Shown in pieces: positions 16,324-24,262 of a stretch of 33,907 nucleotides of DNA; position 1 is the stretch's first letter, and each line of letters begins with the position of its first letter. The position numbers and the translations under genes are program-made. The stretch is taken from NCBI GenBank assembly GCA_025965895.1, contig JAOPWC010000011.1, positions 1-33,907 on the forward strand, written 5' to 3'. The notes beneath the pieces were generated by a model that saw only the letters and a list, made by a program, of their open reading frames with translations, did no database searches and was not told where the DNA came from. The stretch comes from Mycobacterium sp. Its GTDB lineage: Bacteria; Actinomycetota; Actinomycetes; Mycobacteriales; Mycobacteriaceae.

Positions 16324-17706
16324 TCAATGCGTAGTTTCGTCTGGGCCCGGCCGTGGGCCGGGCAGCCGCAGCAGCAGCCGCGCGCCGCCCATCGGACTGG
16401 CGTCCAACGACGCAGTGCCGCTGTGTAATTCAGCCTGCTGGGCGACCAGCGCCAGGCCCAGGCCCGAGCCCGATCGCGATGCCGTGGATCCCCGGGAGAA
16501 CCGCTCGAAGACCGCGGCGCGCTCCTCCTCGGGCACACCGCTGCCGTCGTCGTCGACAGCAATCTCCACGCCGGCGCGGGAGCTGATCACCGACAGCTGC
16601 ACACGGGTGGCGCCGCCGTGTTTGACGGCGTTGGCGATGGCGTTGTCGATGACCAGCCGCAGCCCCACGGGCAGCCCCAGCATCAGCACGGTGGGCGACG
16701 GCACCAGCGACACGCGCACGTCGGGATATATCCGCACGGCGTCGTGGGCGGCGCGGTCCAGCAGCTCGGTGATGTCGACCGGGACGTGGTCCTCGACGGT
16801 GCTCAGCTCGCCCTGCGCCAGCCGCTCCAGTGCAGTCAGCGTCGCCTCGATGCGGCTCTGGGTGCGGATGACGTCGCTGATTACCTCCTTACGCTGCTCG
16901 TCGGCCAGATCCAGGGTCGACAACACCTCAAGGTTGGTCCGCATGGCTGTCAGCGGGGTGCGCAGCTCGTGCGAAGCGACGGCGGCGAAGTCGCGGGCCG
17001 ACTCCAGCGCCGCCTTGGTGCGCTGCTGCTCGTTGCCGATGCGGGCCAGCATGCCTTCGACCGCTTCGCCGATTTCGACGGCCTCCCACACTCCGCGGAC
17101 CTGAACCTCGTCGGGGTTGGACTGGGCGTTGATGAGGCGGGCTTGCTGGGCCAGCAGCCGGAACGGGTTGATCATGATCAGCCACATCACGGAGCCGACC
17201 AGCGCGGTGCCCACGATGACGCCGCCGCAGATCAACAGGACCCGCAGGTGCAGTGCGTTGATTTGTTGCGTGGCTTCGGCCACCGGCGCACCGAGCGCGA
17301 TCGATGCGGTACCCGCGGTGAACGTGCGGACCCGGTAACGCACACCGTTGATGGTGGTGTCGGTGTAGCCGTTGCCGAACTTGGGTAAGACGACGTTGCT
17401 GGGCACCGACATGGTCGCGCTGCCAACCCGTACGGTGCGCACCATGCTGGCATCCGCCATGGGCTGATCGGTGCTGGCGTGCAAGGGCCCGCTGAGCAGC
17501 GTGCTGACGTCGCCCAGGCTGCTCACCGAGTCGAGCCGGCGGTCCAGTTGGCTGTATTGGTCGTTGGTCACGCCGACCCACACCCAGGTGCCGATGGTGA
17601 TGACGACGGCGACCACCGACAGCGCCGCGACGATGACGATGGTGCGCAGCGACAGCACCGGCACCGGCACCGGCAGCAGCCGGTAGAAACGGTCGTTGAG
17701 CGCCAC
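16324..17706 (-). CDS. PrrB-type sensor histidine kinase (orphan)
   Basis: A 460-residue membrane histidine kinase closely like M. tuberculosis PrrB (446 residues). Two membrane helices (about 22-45 and 160-185) enclose an external sensor domain; a HAMP linker (NPFRLLAQQARLINA) follows, then the H-box FAAVASHELRTPLTAM with His 246, the N-box DNAIANAVKHGG, and the G boxes DDDGSGVPEEE and GSGLGLALV. All catalytic motifs are intact. The start is GTG at 17704-17706, overlapping the stop of the upstream regulator remnant by one base, the usual prrA-prrB junction; the longer open frame to 18159 reads into the remnant and is not real. Its own response regulator is decayed, so it must act on another regulator or be functionless. 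Confidence 0.87.
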   Translation of the reverse strand: MALNDRFYRLLPVPVPVLSLRTIVIVAALSVVAVVITIGTWVWVGVTNDQYSQLDRRLDSVSSLGDVSTLLSGPLHASTDQPMADASMVRTVRVGSATMSVPSNVVLPKFGNGYTDTTINGVRYRVRTFTAGTASIALGAPVAEATQQINALHLRVLLICGGVIVGTALVGSVMWLIMINPFRLLAQQARLINAQSNPDEVQVRGVWEAVEIGEAVEGMLARIGNEQQRTKAALESARDFAAVASHELRTPLTAMRTNLEVLSTLDLADEQRKEVISDVIRTQSRIEATLTALERLAQGELSTVEDHVPVDITELLDRAAHDAVRIYPDVRVSLVPSPTVLMLGLPVGLRLVIDNAIANAVKHGGATRVQLSVISSRAGVEIAVDDDGSGVPEEERAAVFERFSRGSTASRSGSGLGLALVAQQAELHSGTASLDASPMGGARLLLRLPGPRPGPDETTH

Positions 17707-18180
17707 TATTGCGCTCGCAGCGCGAACTCGGCGCCGCACACGCCGGCTAGCAACCAGGACCCCCGGTCCGCCCTGAGCTTGGGGCGCAGATGGCTGGTGA
17801 ACGCGTCGACGGGGATGTCGACCTCGAGCGGGCTGACGGTGAACTTCCCCGACGAGAACGTGGCGGCCGGTTCTCGCAGCCGTAGCAGCGCCCCAACCCG
17901 AGCCACCTGCTCGCCGGATCCGAAGGGCTTGACAAGATAATCGTCCCCGGCTTGACGCCCGGGGACCGGGCTGGGCGCCGACCGTACCCGCACCGGAACA
18001 TCCTTCTCGATTGCGCGCGGTGCGGTGACGACGCTGACACCCTCGAGCACCGGCATGTTGACATCGACCACAATTGCATAGGGCCGGGTGACGGTCGCGC
18101 TGCGCATTTTGTTCACAAGGAAATCTTGCCTGAACGTCGTCTGCCGACGCGGCAAGCACGTTGACCGGGGCCGATGCAGA
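17706..18180 (-). pseudogene. Decayed PrrA-type response regulator
   Basis: In one minus-strand frame the receiver domain is recognisable: [19 protein letters not shown] keeps the phosphate-accepting Asp, and DDYLVKPF keeps the conserved Lys. By comparison with PrrA as I recall it, the first roughly 50 residues with the acidic pocket are missing, a few residues before DDYLVKPF are lost, and after SPLEVDIP the text jumps to [15 protein letters not shown], deleting most of the winged-helix DNA-binding domain. The frame ends in TAG overlapping the kinase start. Upstream, near 18110-18180, no intact start or receiver N-terminus is seen. The remnant cannot bind DNA as PrrA does. Confidence 0.8.
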
Positions 18181-18266
18181 GGGTGACCCGTTTCTATATA
18201 TCGAATCGATGACCCCGCACTTAGGGCCACGTTCATTCGGTAGGGCGATCTCGTACGGTCGAATGT

Positions 18267-19124
18267 ATGACGGTGTCGGAAGAGTTTCACGGGGTGCGGG
18301 GGACCCTGGGCCGCAGCCTGTTCGGCATGATTGCGGGGCCGGAGGGGCCTAGCAACCGGGCGCGCATCCACGGCACCCCGGGCCCACGCTGGTTTGGCGA
18401 GGATCGCCCAATCCGGCGGGTGCATGGGGACGCTTCCATGTTCGTTGGCGGTCTGCGAGCACTGCTGCTGCAGTCACTACATCCCCTGGCCATGGCTGGA
18501 GTCGCGGAGCACTCCGACTACCGGGGCGACCCGTGGGGGCGCCTGCAGCGGACCAGCACATTCCTTGCGGTGACGACATACGGCCCGGCCGTCGACGCGC
18601 AGCGCGCTGTGGACCGCGTGCGCCGAATTCACCAGCGGGTACATGGAATCGCCGCTGACGGAAGGCCCTACCACGCAGCCGACCCACACCTTCTGGAGTG
18701 GGTACACATCGCCGAGGTAGACAGTTTCCTTGCGGCGTACCAGCGGTACGGAGCCGCCCCACTGGACCAACGAGGTCGCGACGGGTATGTGACCGACACC
18801 GCCCGCACCGCCCGTGCGCTGGGCGTGCCCGACCCGCCCTGTACGGAACGGGAGCTCGGCGAACGGATCGAGGCCTACCGCCCCGAGTTGAAAGGCACTC
18901 CCGCCGCCCGGGATGCCGCCAGGTATCTGCTGCTGGCCTCGCCGCTGCCGCTCGTCGCCAAGGCGCCCTACGGGCTGTTGGCCGCCACGTCAGTCGCACT
19001 GCTGCCGGCCTGGGCGCGAATGCCGTTGTGGTTGCCCCACTTTCCGCCCGTAGAGGCCACTGCGATCCGGGTGGCCGGCCGGGCCCTGGTCGGGGGAATT
19101 CGTTGGGCAATGTCCACCGGCTGA
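18267..19124 (+). CDS. DUF2236 / MpaB-type oxygenase-like protein
   Basis: A 285-residue protein of the DUF2236 family, which includes the latex-clearing protein Lcp, a haem b dioxygenase, and the fungal MpaB. The family core is clear: [20 protein letters not shown], then [20 protein letters not shown] and [18 protein letters not shown], then [18 protein letters not shown]. His residues in these blocks are the likely haem ligands and active-site positions in the family. Substrate is unknown; mycobacteria carry many such genes. The start is ATG 18267 with a weak ribosome site. It is divergent from the kinase/regulator remnant and is not an ESX component. Confidence 0.82.
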   Translation: MTVSEEFHGVRGTLGRSLFGMIAGPEGPSNRARIHGTPGPRWFGEDRPIRRVHGDASMFVGGLRALLLQSLHPLAMAGVAEHSDYRGDPWGRLQRTSTFLAVTTYGPAVDAQRAVDRVRRIHQRVHGIAADGRPYHAADPHLLEWVHIAEVDSFLAAYQRYGAAPLDQRGRDGYVTDTARTARALGVPDPPCTERELGERIEAYRPELKGTPAARDAARYLLLASPLPLVAKAPYGLLAATSVALLPAWARMPLWLPHFPPVEATAIRVAGRALVGGIRWAMSTG

Positions 19125-19772
19125 TTGCCTTGGAGGCCGGCGCGCAGTCGGCGCGCGCTCAGGTCCGCTTCATCCGCGGCAACTGCCAATCGAATGCCGG
19201 CGGGAACGTCGCTGGTCAGATCGACCGTTTCGGTCCCTACAGCGGCGCCCGTGGTTGGGGCTTCGGCCGACTCCGTAACCCGTTTGTGCGGTCAAAATGC
19301 GGTTCTGCGCCGGTAGCGCTGAGCGCGGGGACCGCGAACGGGCCGCCGGAACATCGGGCGGTGCGCCGCTTCGTGTTCGGGTCGGCGCCGAGCAACCGCA
19401 GACAACCGGACCCAAGACGCGGTTCCCCAGCGTCATGAGTATCAGCCACGGCGCGGTAGCAACTGACTGCACACAGAATCGGGGCTCCGTCCCGCGCGAT
19501 TTTTGCCGGCGGTCAAGGACAGCCAGCAATGCGACTCACCATTCGGCGGCGAAGCGGATTGTGGTGCGCCGCGGGCGCGAAGTGCGCGGACTCAGCCGGC
19601 GTCCGGCCAGGTGGCAAGCGGGTCAGACGGCCCGCCAATACGGCCGCCGGTGAACATGCATGCCGAGTTCCCGCTATCATTCAGCAACGAAAATAGCATT
19701 CCGCTCGATGAGGCTGGCAACCGCGGGAATTGCCGCCGATTCGGGGCGACGAGCACCAGTAAGGTATGGCCC
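19125..19772. other. Intergenic stretch before eccB
   Basis: About 650 bases with no gene I can support. The eccB frame is open upstream to 19503, but that part (QCDSPFGGEADCGAPRARSA) is not like an EccB N-terminus. Other short frames on both strands lack starts and families. The region probably contains the promoter for the eccB-espI-eccD-mycP-eccE block, which is separated from the rest of the locus. Confidence 0.5.
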
Positions 19773-21275
19773 ATGGCGTTGAACCTGGCATCGCGGCTGC
19801 AGGTGTCGGCGCACTATTTCTGGCAGCGGCGCAACGCTGCCGCGCTCAGCCACCACGGCGTGCGGCTGGAGTACGACCCCGAGCAGCGCCGCCGCGCCGC
19901 GCTGATCCTGGGCTTCACGTTCCTGATGCTGGCGGTCGCGCTGATGTTCATCCTGTCGTGGTTCAAGCCGGCGGGGCAGGTCGGCCAGTCCAGCATCCTG
20001 GCCGACCGCGACACCGGCGCGTTGTACGTGCTGGTCGACGGGCGGTTGCATCCAGCGCTGAACCTGGTCAGCGCCCGGTTCATCGCCGGGCAGGCCGGCA
20101 ATCCGACGTTCGTCAAGGCCGACCAGCTCGCCCAATATCCGCAGGGCCCGACCGTTGGCATCGTCGGGGCGCCGGCCGCGATGCCGGTGCGCACCGGCGA
20201 CGCCTCGCAGTGGGCGTTGTGCGACACCGCACCCGCGGCCACCTTGACGTCCTCGGCCCCGACCGCGCCAGTGGTCAGCGGGATCGCCGGACCGGTGACG
20301 GTCGGGGCGCGCTCGGCGCCGTTGCAGATTCCGCACGGGATCCTGGCGGCCCACGATGCCAAGACCTACCTGATCTGGGACGGGCACCGCTCGGAGATTG
20401 ACTTGTCCAACAAGGCGGTGGCGCTGGCGCTGGGCGTGGATCCGACGGCCGCGCGGATGCCGATCTCGACCGCGCTGTTCGACGCGCTGCCTGCCACCGA
20501 CCCGTTGGTCACTCCCGTCATTCCCGGTGCCGGCACCCCGTCGCCGTGGGATATCGCACCGGGTGTGGTGGTGGGCTCGGTGCTGTCGCTGCGCAACCTG
20601 CAGCCGGGCGAGGGTGACACCTTTTATGTCCTGTTACCCGATGGGGTGCAACAGGTTTCGCCGTTGGTGGCATCGCTGCTGAGATCGTCGAACTCGTTCG
20701 GCGACGTGCTGCCGTTAGTGGTGGCTCCCGACCGCCTCACCAAGGTCCCGGTGGTCGCTTCGCTGCCGGTGTCGTTTTATCCGCCCACCAAGCTGACCAT
20801 GGTCGACACCACGGTCAACGGCACCACCTGTGTGAGCTGGTCGAAAGCCTCCAGTGACCGCGCCGCCGTGGTCAGTGTGCTGTCCGGGCAGAGTCTGCCG
20901 ATTCCGGTCGGCGCCGAGCAGCGGCTGTTGCACCTGGTGAAAGACAACCGTGACCCCACCTCGGTGGAAGCCGATCAGGTCTATATCGGGAAGGGCTGCA
21001 CCAATCTGGTGATGACCACCGGGGCGGAGCCGGCGGCAGCCAGCCGGGAATCGCTGTGGTGGATCTCAGATCAGGGCGTGCGTTACGGCGTTGCGCTCGA
21101 CGACGACTCGCTCAAGGCGCTCGGCATCTCCCCGGCCTCGGCCCGCCAGGCGCCGTGGCCACTGATCCGGGTCTTCGCGCCCGGCCCCGCCCTGAGCCGA
21201 CAGGACGCCATGACACAACACGACACCCTCGCACCGGTCGGATCCGCCGAGGCGTTGCCGCAAAGCGGCCACTGA
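19773..21275 (+). CDS. eccB2: EccB, periplasmic subunit of the ESX membrane complex
   Basis: A 500-residue protein with the EccB plan: a short cytosolic N-terminus (MALNLASRLQVSAHYFWQRR), one membrane helix at about residues 42-64, and a large periplasmic domain with the repeated core fold. Conserved marks include GPTVGIVGAP, SWSKAS near a Cys (TTCVSW), and a late Cys (GKGCTNLV), probably a disulfide. EccB2 of M. tuberculosis has 495 residues. EccB forms the periplasmic cap of the type VII channel. ATG 19773 is chosen because family members start a few residues before the QRR motif and GTAAGG lies about 8 bases upstream; the frame is open further up. In ESX-2 eccB is the first gene; here it stands after a foreign block. 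Confidence 0.92.
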   Translation: MALNLASRLQVSAHYFWQRRNAAALSHHGVRLEYDPEQRRRAALILGFTFLMLAVALMFILSWFKPAGQVGQSSILADRDTGALYVLVDGRLHPALNLVSARFIAGQAGNPTFVKADQLAQYPQGPTVGIVGAPAAMPVRTGDASQWALCDTAPAATLTSSAPTAPVVSGIAGPVTVGARSAPLQIPHGILAAHDAKTYLIWDGHRSEIDLSNKAVALALGVDPTAARMPISTALFDALPATDPLVTPVIPGAGTPSPWDIAPGVVVGSVLSLRNLQPGEGDTFYVLLPDGVQQVSPLVASLLRSSNSFGDVLPLVVAPDRLTKVPVVASLPVSFYPPTKLTMVDTTVNGTTCVSWSKASSDRAAVVSVLSGQSLPIPVGAEQRLLHLVKDNRDPTSVEADQVYIGKGCTNLVMTTGAEPAAASRESLWWISDQGVRYGVALDDDSLKALGISPASARQAPWPLIRVFAPGPALSRQDAMTQHDTLAPVGSAEALPQSGH

Positions 21276-21306
21276 CCGGATGCGTGTAGAAGCCAAGGGG
21301 GACACC

Positions 21307-21351
21307 ATGATGAACGAATCCGACACTTCGGCCGTAGGGACAACCTTGTGA
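21307..21351 (+). CDS. Possible 14-residue leader peptide before the EspI-like gene
   Basis: The short frame MMNESDTSAVGTTL starts at ATG 21307 after a strong AAGGGGGAC and stops at TGA 21349-21351, overlapping the GTG start (21348-21350) of the EspI-like gene as GTGA. This could couple translation of the next gene to the leader. Alternatively it is the true start of the protein and a shift has displaced the frame, or it is chance. Confidence 0.35.
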   Translation: MMNESDTSAVGTTL

Positions 21352-22748
21352 CAGACCGCGACGATCCCAACGAGTACCTCGCCGAGCGGGAAGCCCAGCC
21401 TTCCCCGCCGGAGCCGGGTGATGACGCGCCCGATCCGCCCGCAGCGAAGAAGCCGGCACCGACACCGCCCGAGGCTGGTCCCGCCGCCGCGCGGCCGCCT
21501 CAGACGTTTCGGGAGCGCCAGTGGACGGCGGCACCGCAGTCCGGCTATCGCCGTCCCGCCGTCCCACCACCGCAGCAAGCCCCCGACCAGGGTTCTCCAC
21601 CCGGCGTGCACCGCGCCGAGCGCGGAGCGGAGTGGAGCGCCGCGTCGGCCCCCGACCGCCCGGACACGCCGAACTGGGAGGGGCCCGAGCGCCAGCCCCC
21701 CCGTGCAGCAGCGGCGCAGCCGTGGTCGGAGACTGGCCCCATCGAGCAGGTCGGCCAGTGGGGCGAATCCCGACCTGGCCCCGAGGCTCCGGCGAACTGG
21801 TCGTATGTGGATCAGATCCGCACCAGCGAACTGGTCCGCATCCGCAAGGTCCCGCCGGCGCGGGGCTGGCGGCGCGCCCTGTTCAAGGCCACGTTCGGCC
21901 TGGTCAACATGGGCCAGTCACCGGATGAACGCCGCCAGGCCGACCTGGAGGCCAGGGTGCGCACGCTTCTGCGCGGGCATTACAAGATCGGCGTGCTGGG
22001 CAAGGGCGGAACCGGCAAGACCACGATGGCGGCGTGCGTCGGCTCGGTGTTCGCCGAGCTGCGCCAGGACGACCGGGTGGTGGCCATCGACGCGGACACC
22101 GCGTTCGGCAAACTGGCCAGCCGGGTAGACCCGCAGGCTGCCGGGTCGTACTGGGAGCTGGCCGCCGACCAGCAGCTCTACAGCTTCGCCGATGTGCGCA
22201 GCCGCGTCGGCAACAACGCCGCGGGCCTGTTCGTGCTGCCCGGGGAATCGGCGACCTCGCCAAGACGGCGGGTGGTCGATCCGGCCGTGTACCGGGAGGC
22301 GGTCTCGCGGCTGGACAACCATTTCACGATCTCGATCATCGACTGCGGCTCGACCCTGGACGCGCCGATCACCCAGGAGGTGGTGCGCGACCTGGACGCG
22401 TTGATCGTGGTGACCTCCCCATGGGTGGACGGCGCCTCGGCGGCCGCGCAGACAATGGAGTGGCTGGCCAACCGGGGATTCACCGGGCTGCTGCACCGAA
22501 CGGTGGTGGTGCTCAATGATTCTGACGGCCACGCAGACAGGCGCAGCCGCACGGTGCTGCGCGAGCAGCTCGGCAGCCGCGGGCAGACCGTGTTCGAGGT
22601 GCCGTTCGATCCGCATCTGCGCCCGGGCGGGGTGGTTGACGTCGACAACGAGCTGCACCGCACCACCCGGCGCCGGGTTCTGGAGATCGCCGCCACGATC
22701 GCCGAGCACTTCCCGGCCACCACTAACCAGCCCCGGGAGCGGCGATGA
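21348..22748 (+). CDS. EspI-like MinD/ParA-type ATPase of the ESX locus
   Basis: A 466-residue protein. Residues 1-155 are Pro/Glu/Arg-rich and disordered. From about 165 comes the conserved RIRKVPPARGWRRALFKATF segment, then the ATPase domain with a deviant Walker A, KGGTGKT (219-225), DADTAFGKLA, and IIDCGSTLD. The domain resembles EspI of ESX-1 (Rv3876) and Rv3888c of ESX-2; the latter is shorter (341 residues as recalled). EspI has been linked to ATP-dependent control of ESX-1 secretion; the same role here is inference. The start is GTG 21348 with AGGGA about 7 bases upstream. The stop overlaps the eccD start by four bases (ATGA), so the two are co-translated. Confidence 0.85.
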   Translation: MTDRDDPNEYLAEREAQPSPPEPGDDAPDPPAAKKPAPTPPEAGPAAARPPQTFRERQWTAAPQSGYRRPAVPPPQQAPDQGSPPGVHRAERGAEWSAASAPDRPDTPNWEGPERQPPRAAAAQPWSETGPIEQVGQWGESRPGPEAPANWSYVDQIRTSELVRIRKVPPARGWRRALFKATFGLVNMGQSPDERRQADLEARVRTLLRGHYKIGVLGKGGTGKTTMAACVGSVFAELRQDDRVVAIDADTAFGKLASRVDPQAAGSYWELAADQQLYSFADVRSRVGNNAAGLFVLPGESATSPRRRVVDPAVYREAVSRLDNHFTISIIDCGSTLDAPITQEVVRDLDALIVVTSPWVDGASAAAQTMEWLANRGFTGLLHRTVVVLNDSDGHADRRSRTVLREQLGSRGQTVFEVPFDPHLRPGGVVDVDNELHRTTRRRVLEIAATIAEHFPATTNQPRERR

Positions 22749-24262
22749 CCACAACGCGGCCGGCGTATCCGTCGCCCGCCCCGGCGCCGGATGACGCCCC
22801 GGTCGTTCCCGCCTCGGCGCGGGTTTCGATCCTGGTCGGCGACGCCCACCAGATCGACGTGGTGCTGCCGTCGGCAGTGCCGCTCTCGGCGTTGACCGAG
22901 GCCACAGTGGAGGCGGTCAACAAGGTGCTGCGCGGCCGGGGCGCCGACGGATTGGGCAGCGGTGCTTACGAATTCGCGCGCGCGGCGGGCATGATGGCGC
23001 TGTCGGGAGAGCTGTCGCTGGCGGGGCACAACATCGCCGACGGCGAGCTGCTGGCGCTGGTGCCGGCGCGCACCGCGCGCCGGTACGGGCCGATCGTCGA
23101 GAACGTCTCCACCGCGCTGGCGCGCTACGCCACCGCACATTTCCCGATGGTCAGCGGGCAGGCCGCGGTGGTGGTGGCCGCCGGGATCACCGGTGCCGCG
23201 CTGGCCACCGCCGGGCTGCTGGTGTGGCGGATGCGCTGGGCCAGCGACGGATCGCTTCTGCTCTCGGCGGTGTTCGCTGCCGCCGCGCTGTGCCTGGTCG
23301 CCGTGGCGATGACGTGCGCGCGGGTCGGCGCGGCGCGGGTGGTCGTCGACGGTGCCGCGTGGGCCGCGGTGATCGTGGCGGTGCTGGCCGCGGCGACCCT
23401 GCCGCACGGCGCGCACGCCGGCGCGCCGCACGCGTTCCTGGCGTCCTGGGTGGCCGGGATCGCGGTGGTGTTGCTGGCGCGCTTCACCGGCCGGCACTGG
23501 GCTCCCGCGGCGGCGGTGCTCACCGTGATCACCGCGACAATCCCGTCCAGCGCGGTGCGGATGTTCTGGACGGTGCCCGGGCCGCGGATCGCGGTCTGTG
23601 TGCTGTTGGGGGTGCTGATCGCGGTGACGGTGGCGCCCACCATCGGGCTGCGGATGGCGCGGGTGCCGCGGCAGAGCTTCGGCTCGATCACTGGCCGCGA
23701 CCTTTTCGCCCGGGCCCCCGGGCAGCCGGAGGACACGGTGTCGCCGGTGGAGTCGGCCCCGCACGACATCACGCTGCGCGGGGAGCAGGTCGCGCAGGTG
23801 GCGCGCCGGTCCAACACCGTGCTGACCGGGGTGTTGGCGGGCATCGGCGTGGTGGCGGTGGCCGCGTCGATGGCCGCGATCAGTCCCGGGCAGCCTCGCC
23901 AGTGGCCGCTGGTGGTCGTGGTGGCCGCCGTGGCGTTGATTTTGGTCCTGCGCGCGCGGGCCTTCCGCGACCGCCGCCACGCCATCATCGTGGTGAGTGC
24001 GGCGGCGCTGTCGTTAATCGCGATCCCAGCCCACTACGGATTCGCCGCCGCGCCGGGCACGACCACGACCGGGTTGTGGTCGGCCGGGGCGGTGCTCGCG
24101 GTGGCGCTCGGTGCGCTGCTCGCCGGGTCGTTCGTGCCCTCGCACGTCTTCTCGCCACCGGTGCGCGAGGCGGTGGAGTATCTGGAGTACGCGCTGGTGG
24201 CCGTGGTGGTGCCGTTCGCCGGCTGGGCCATCGGGCTTCTGCATTACGTCAGGTACCACTGA
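22745..24262 (+). CDS. eccD2: EccD, multi-pass membrane channel subunit
   Basis: A 505-residue protein. An N-terminal ubiquitin-like domain spans about residues 25-115 (VSILVGDAHQIDVVLPSAVP). About eleven membrane helices follow from residue 135 to the end, with one long cytosolic loop after residue 310 (RVPRQSFGSITGRDLFARAP). This matches EccD2 (509 residues in M. tuberculosis); EccD dimers form the membrane barrel of the type VII complex. The ATG overlaps the EspI-like stop as ATGA, and its TGA overlaps the mycosin ATG by one base (TGATG), so translation of the three genes is coupled. Confidence 0.93.
   Translation: MTTTRPAYPSPAPAPDDAPVVPASARVSILVGDAHQIDVVLPSAVPLSALTEATVEAVNKVLRGRGADGLGSGAYEFARAAGMMALSGELSLAGHNIADGELLALVPARTARRYGPIVENVSTALARYATAHFPMVSGQAAVVVAAGITGAALATAGLLVWRMRWASDGSLLLSAVFAAAALCLVAVAMTCARVGAARVVVDGAAWAAVIVAVLAAATLPHGAHAGAPHAFLASWVAGIAVVLLARFTGRHWAPAAAVLTVITATIPSSAVRMFWTVPGPRIAVCVLLGVLIAVTVAPTIGLRMARVPRQSFGSITGRDLFARAPGQPEDTVSPVESAPHDITLRGEQVAQVARRSNTVLTGVLAGIGVVAVAASMAAISPGQPRQWPLVVVVAAVALILVLRARAFRDRRHAIIVVSAAALSLIAIPAHYGFAAAPGTTTTGLWSAGAVLAVALGALLAGSFVPSHVFSPPVREAVEYLEYALVAVVVPFAGWAIGLLHYVRYH

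Noticed and set aside
17706..18159. A 150-residue N-terminal extension of the histidine kinase
   Set aside because: It is the decayed regulator read in another phase; the kinase starts at GTG 17706, matching PrrB length.
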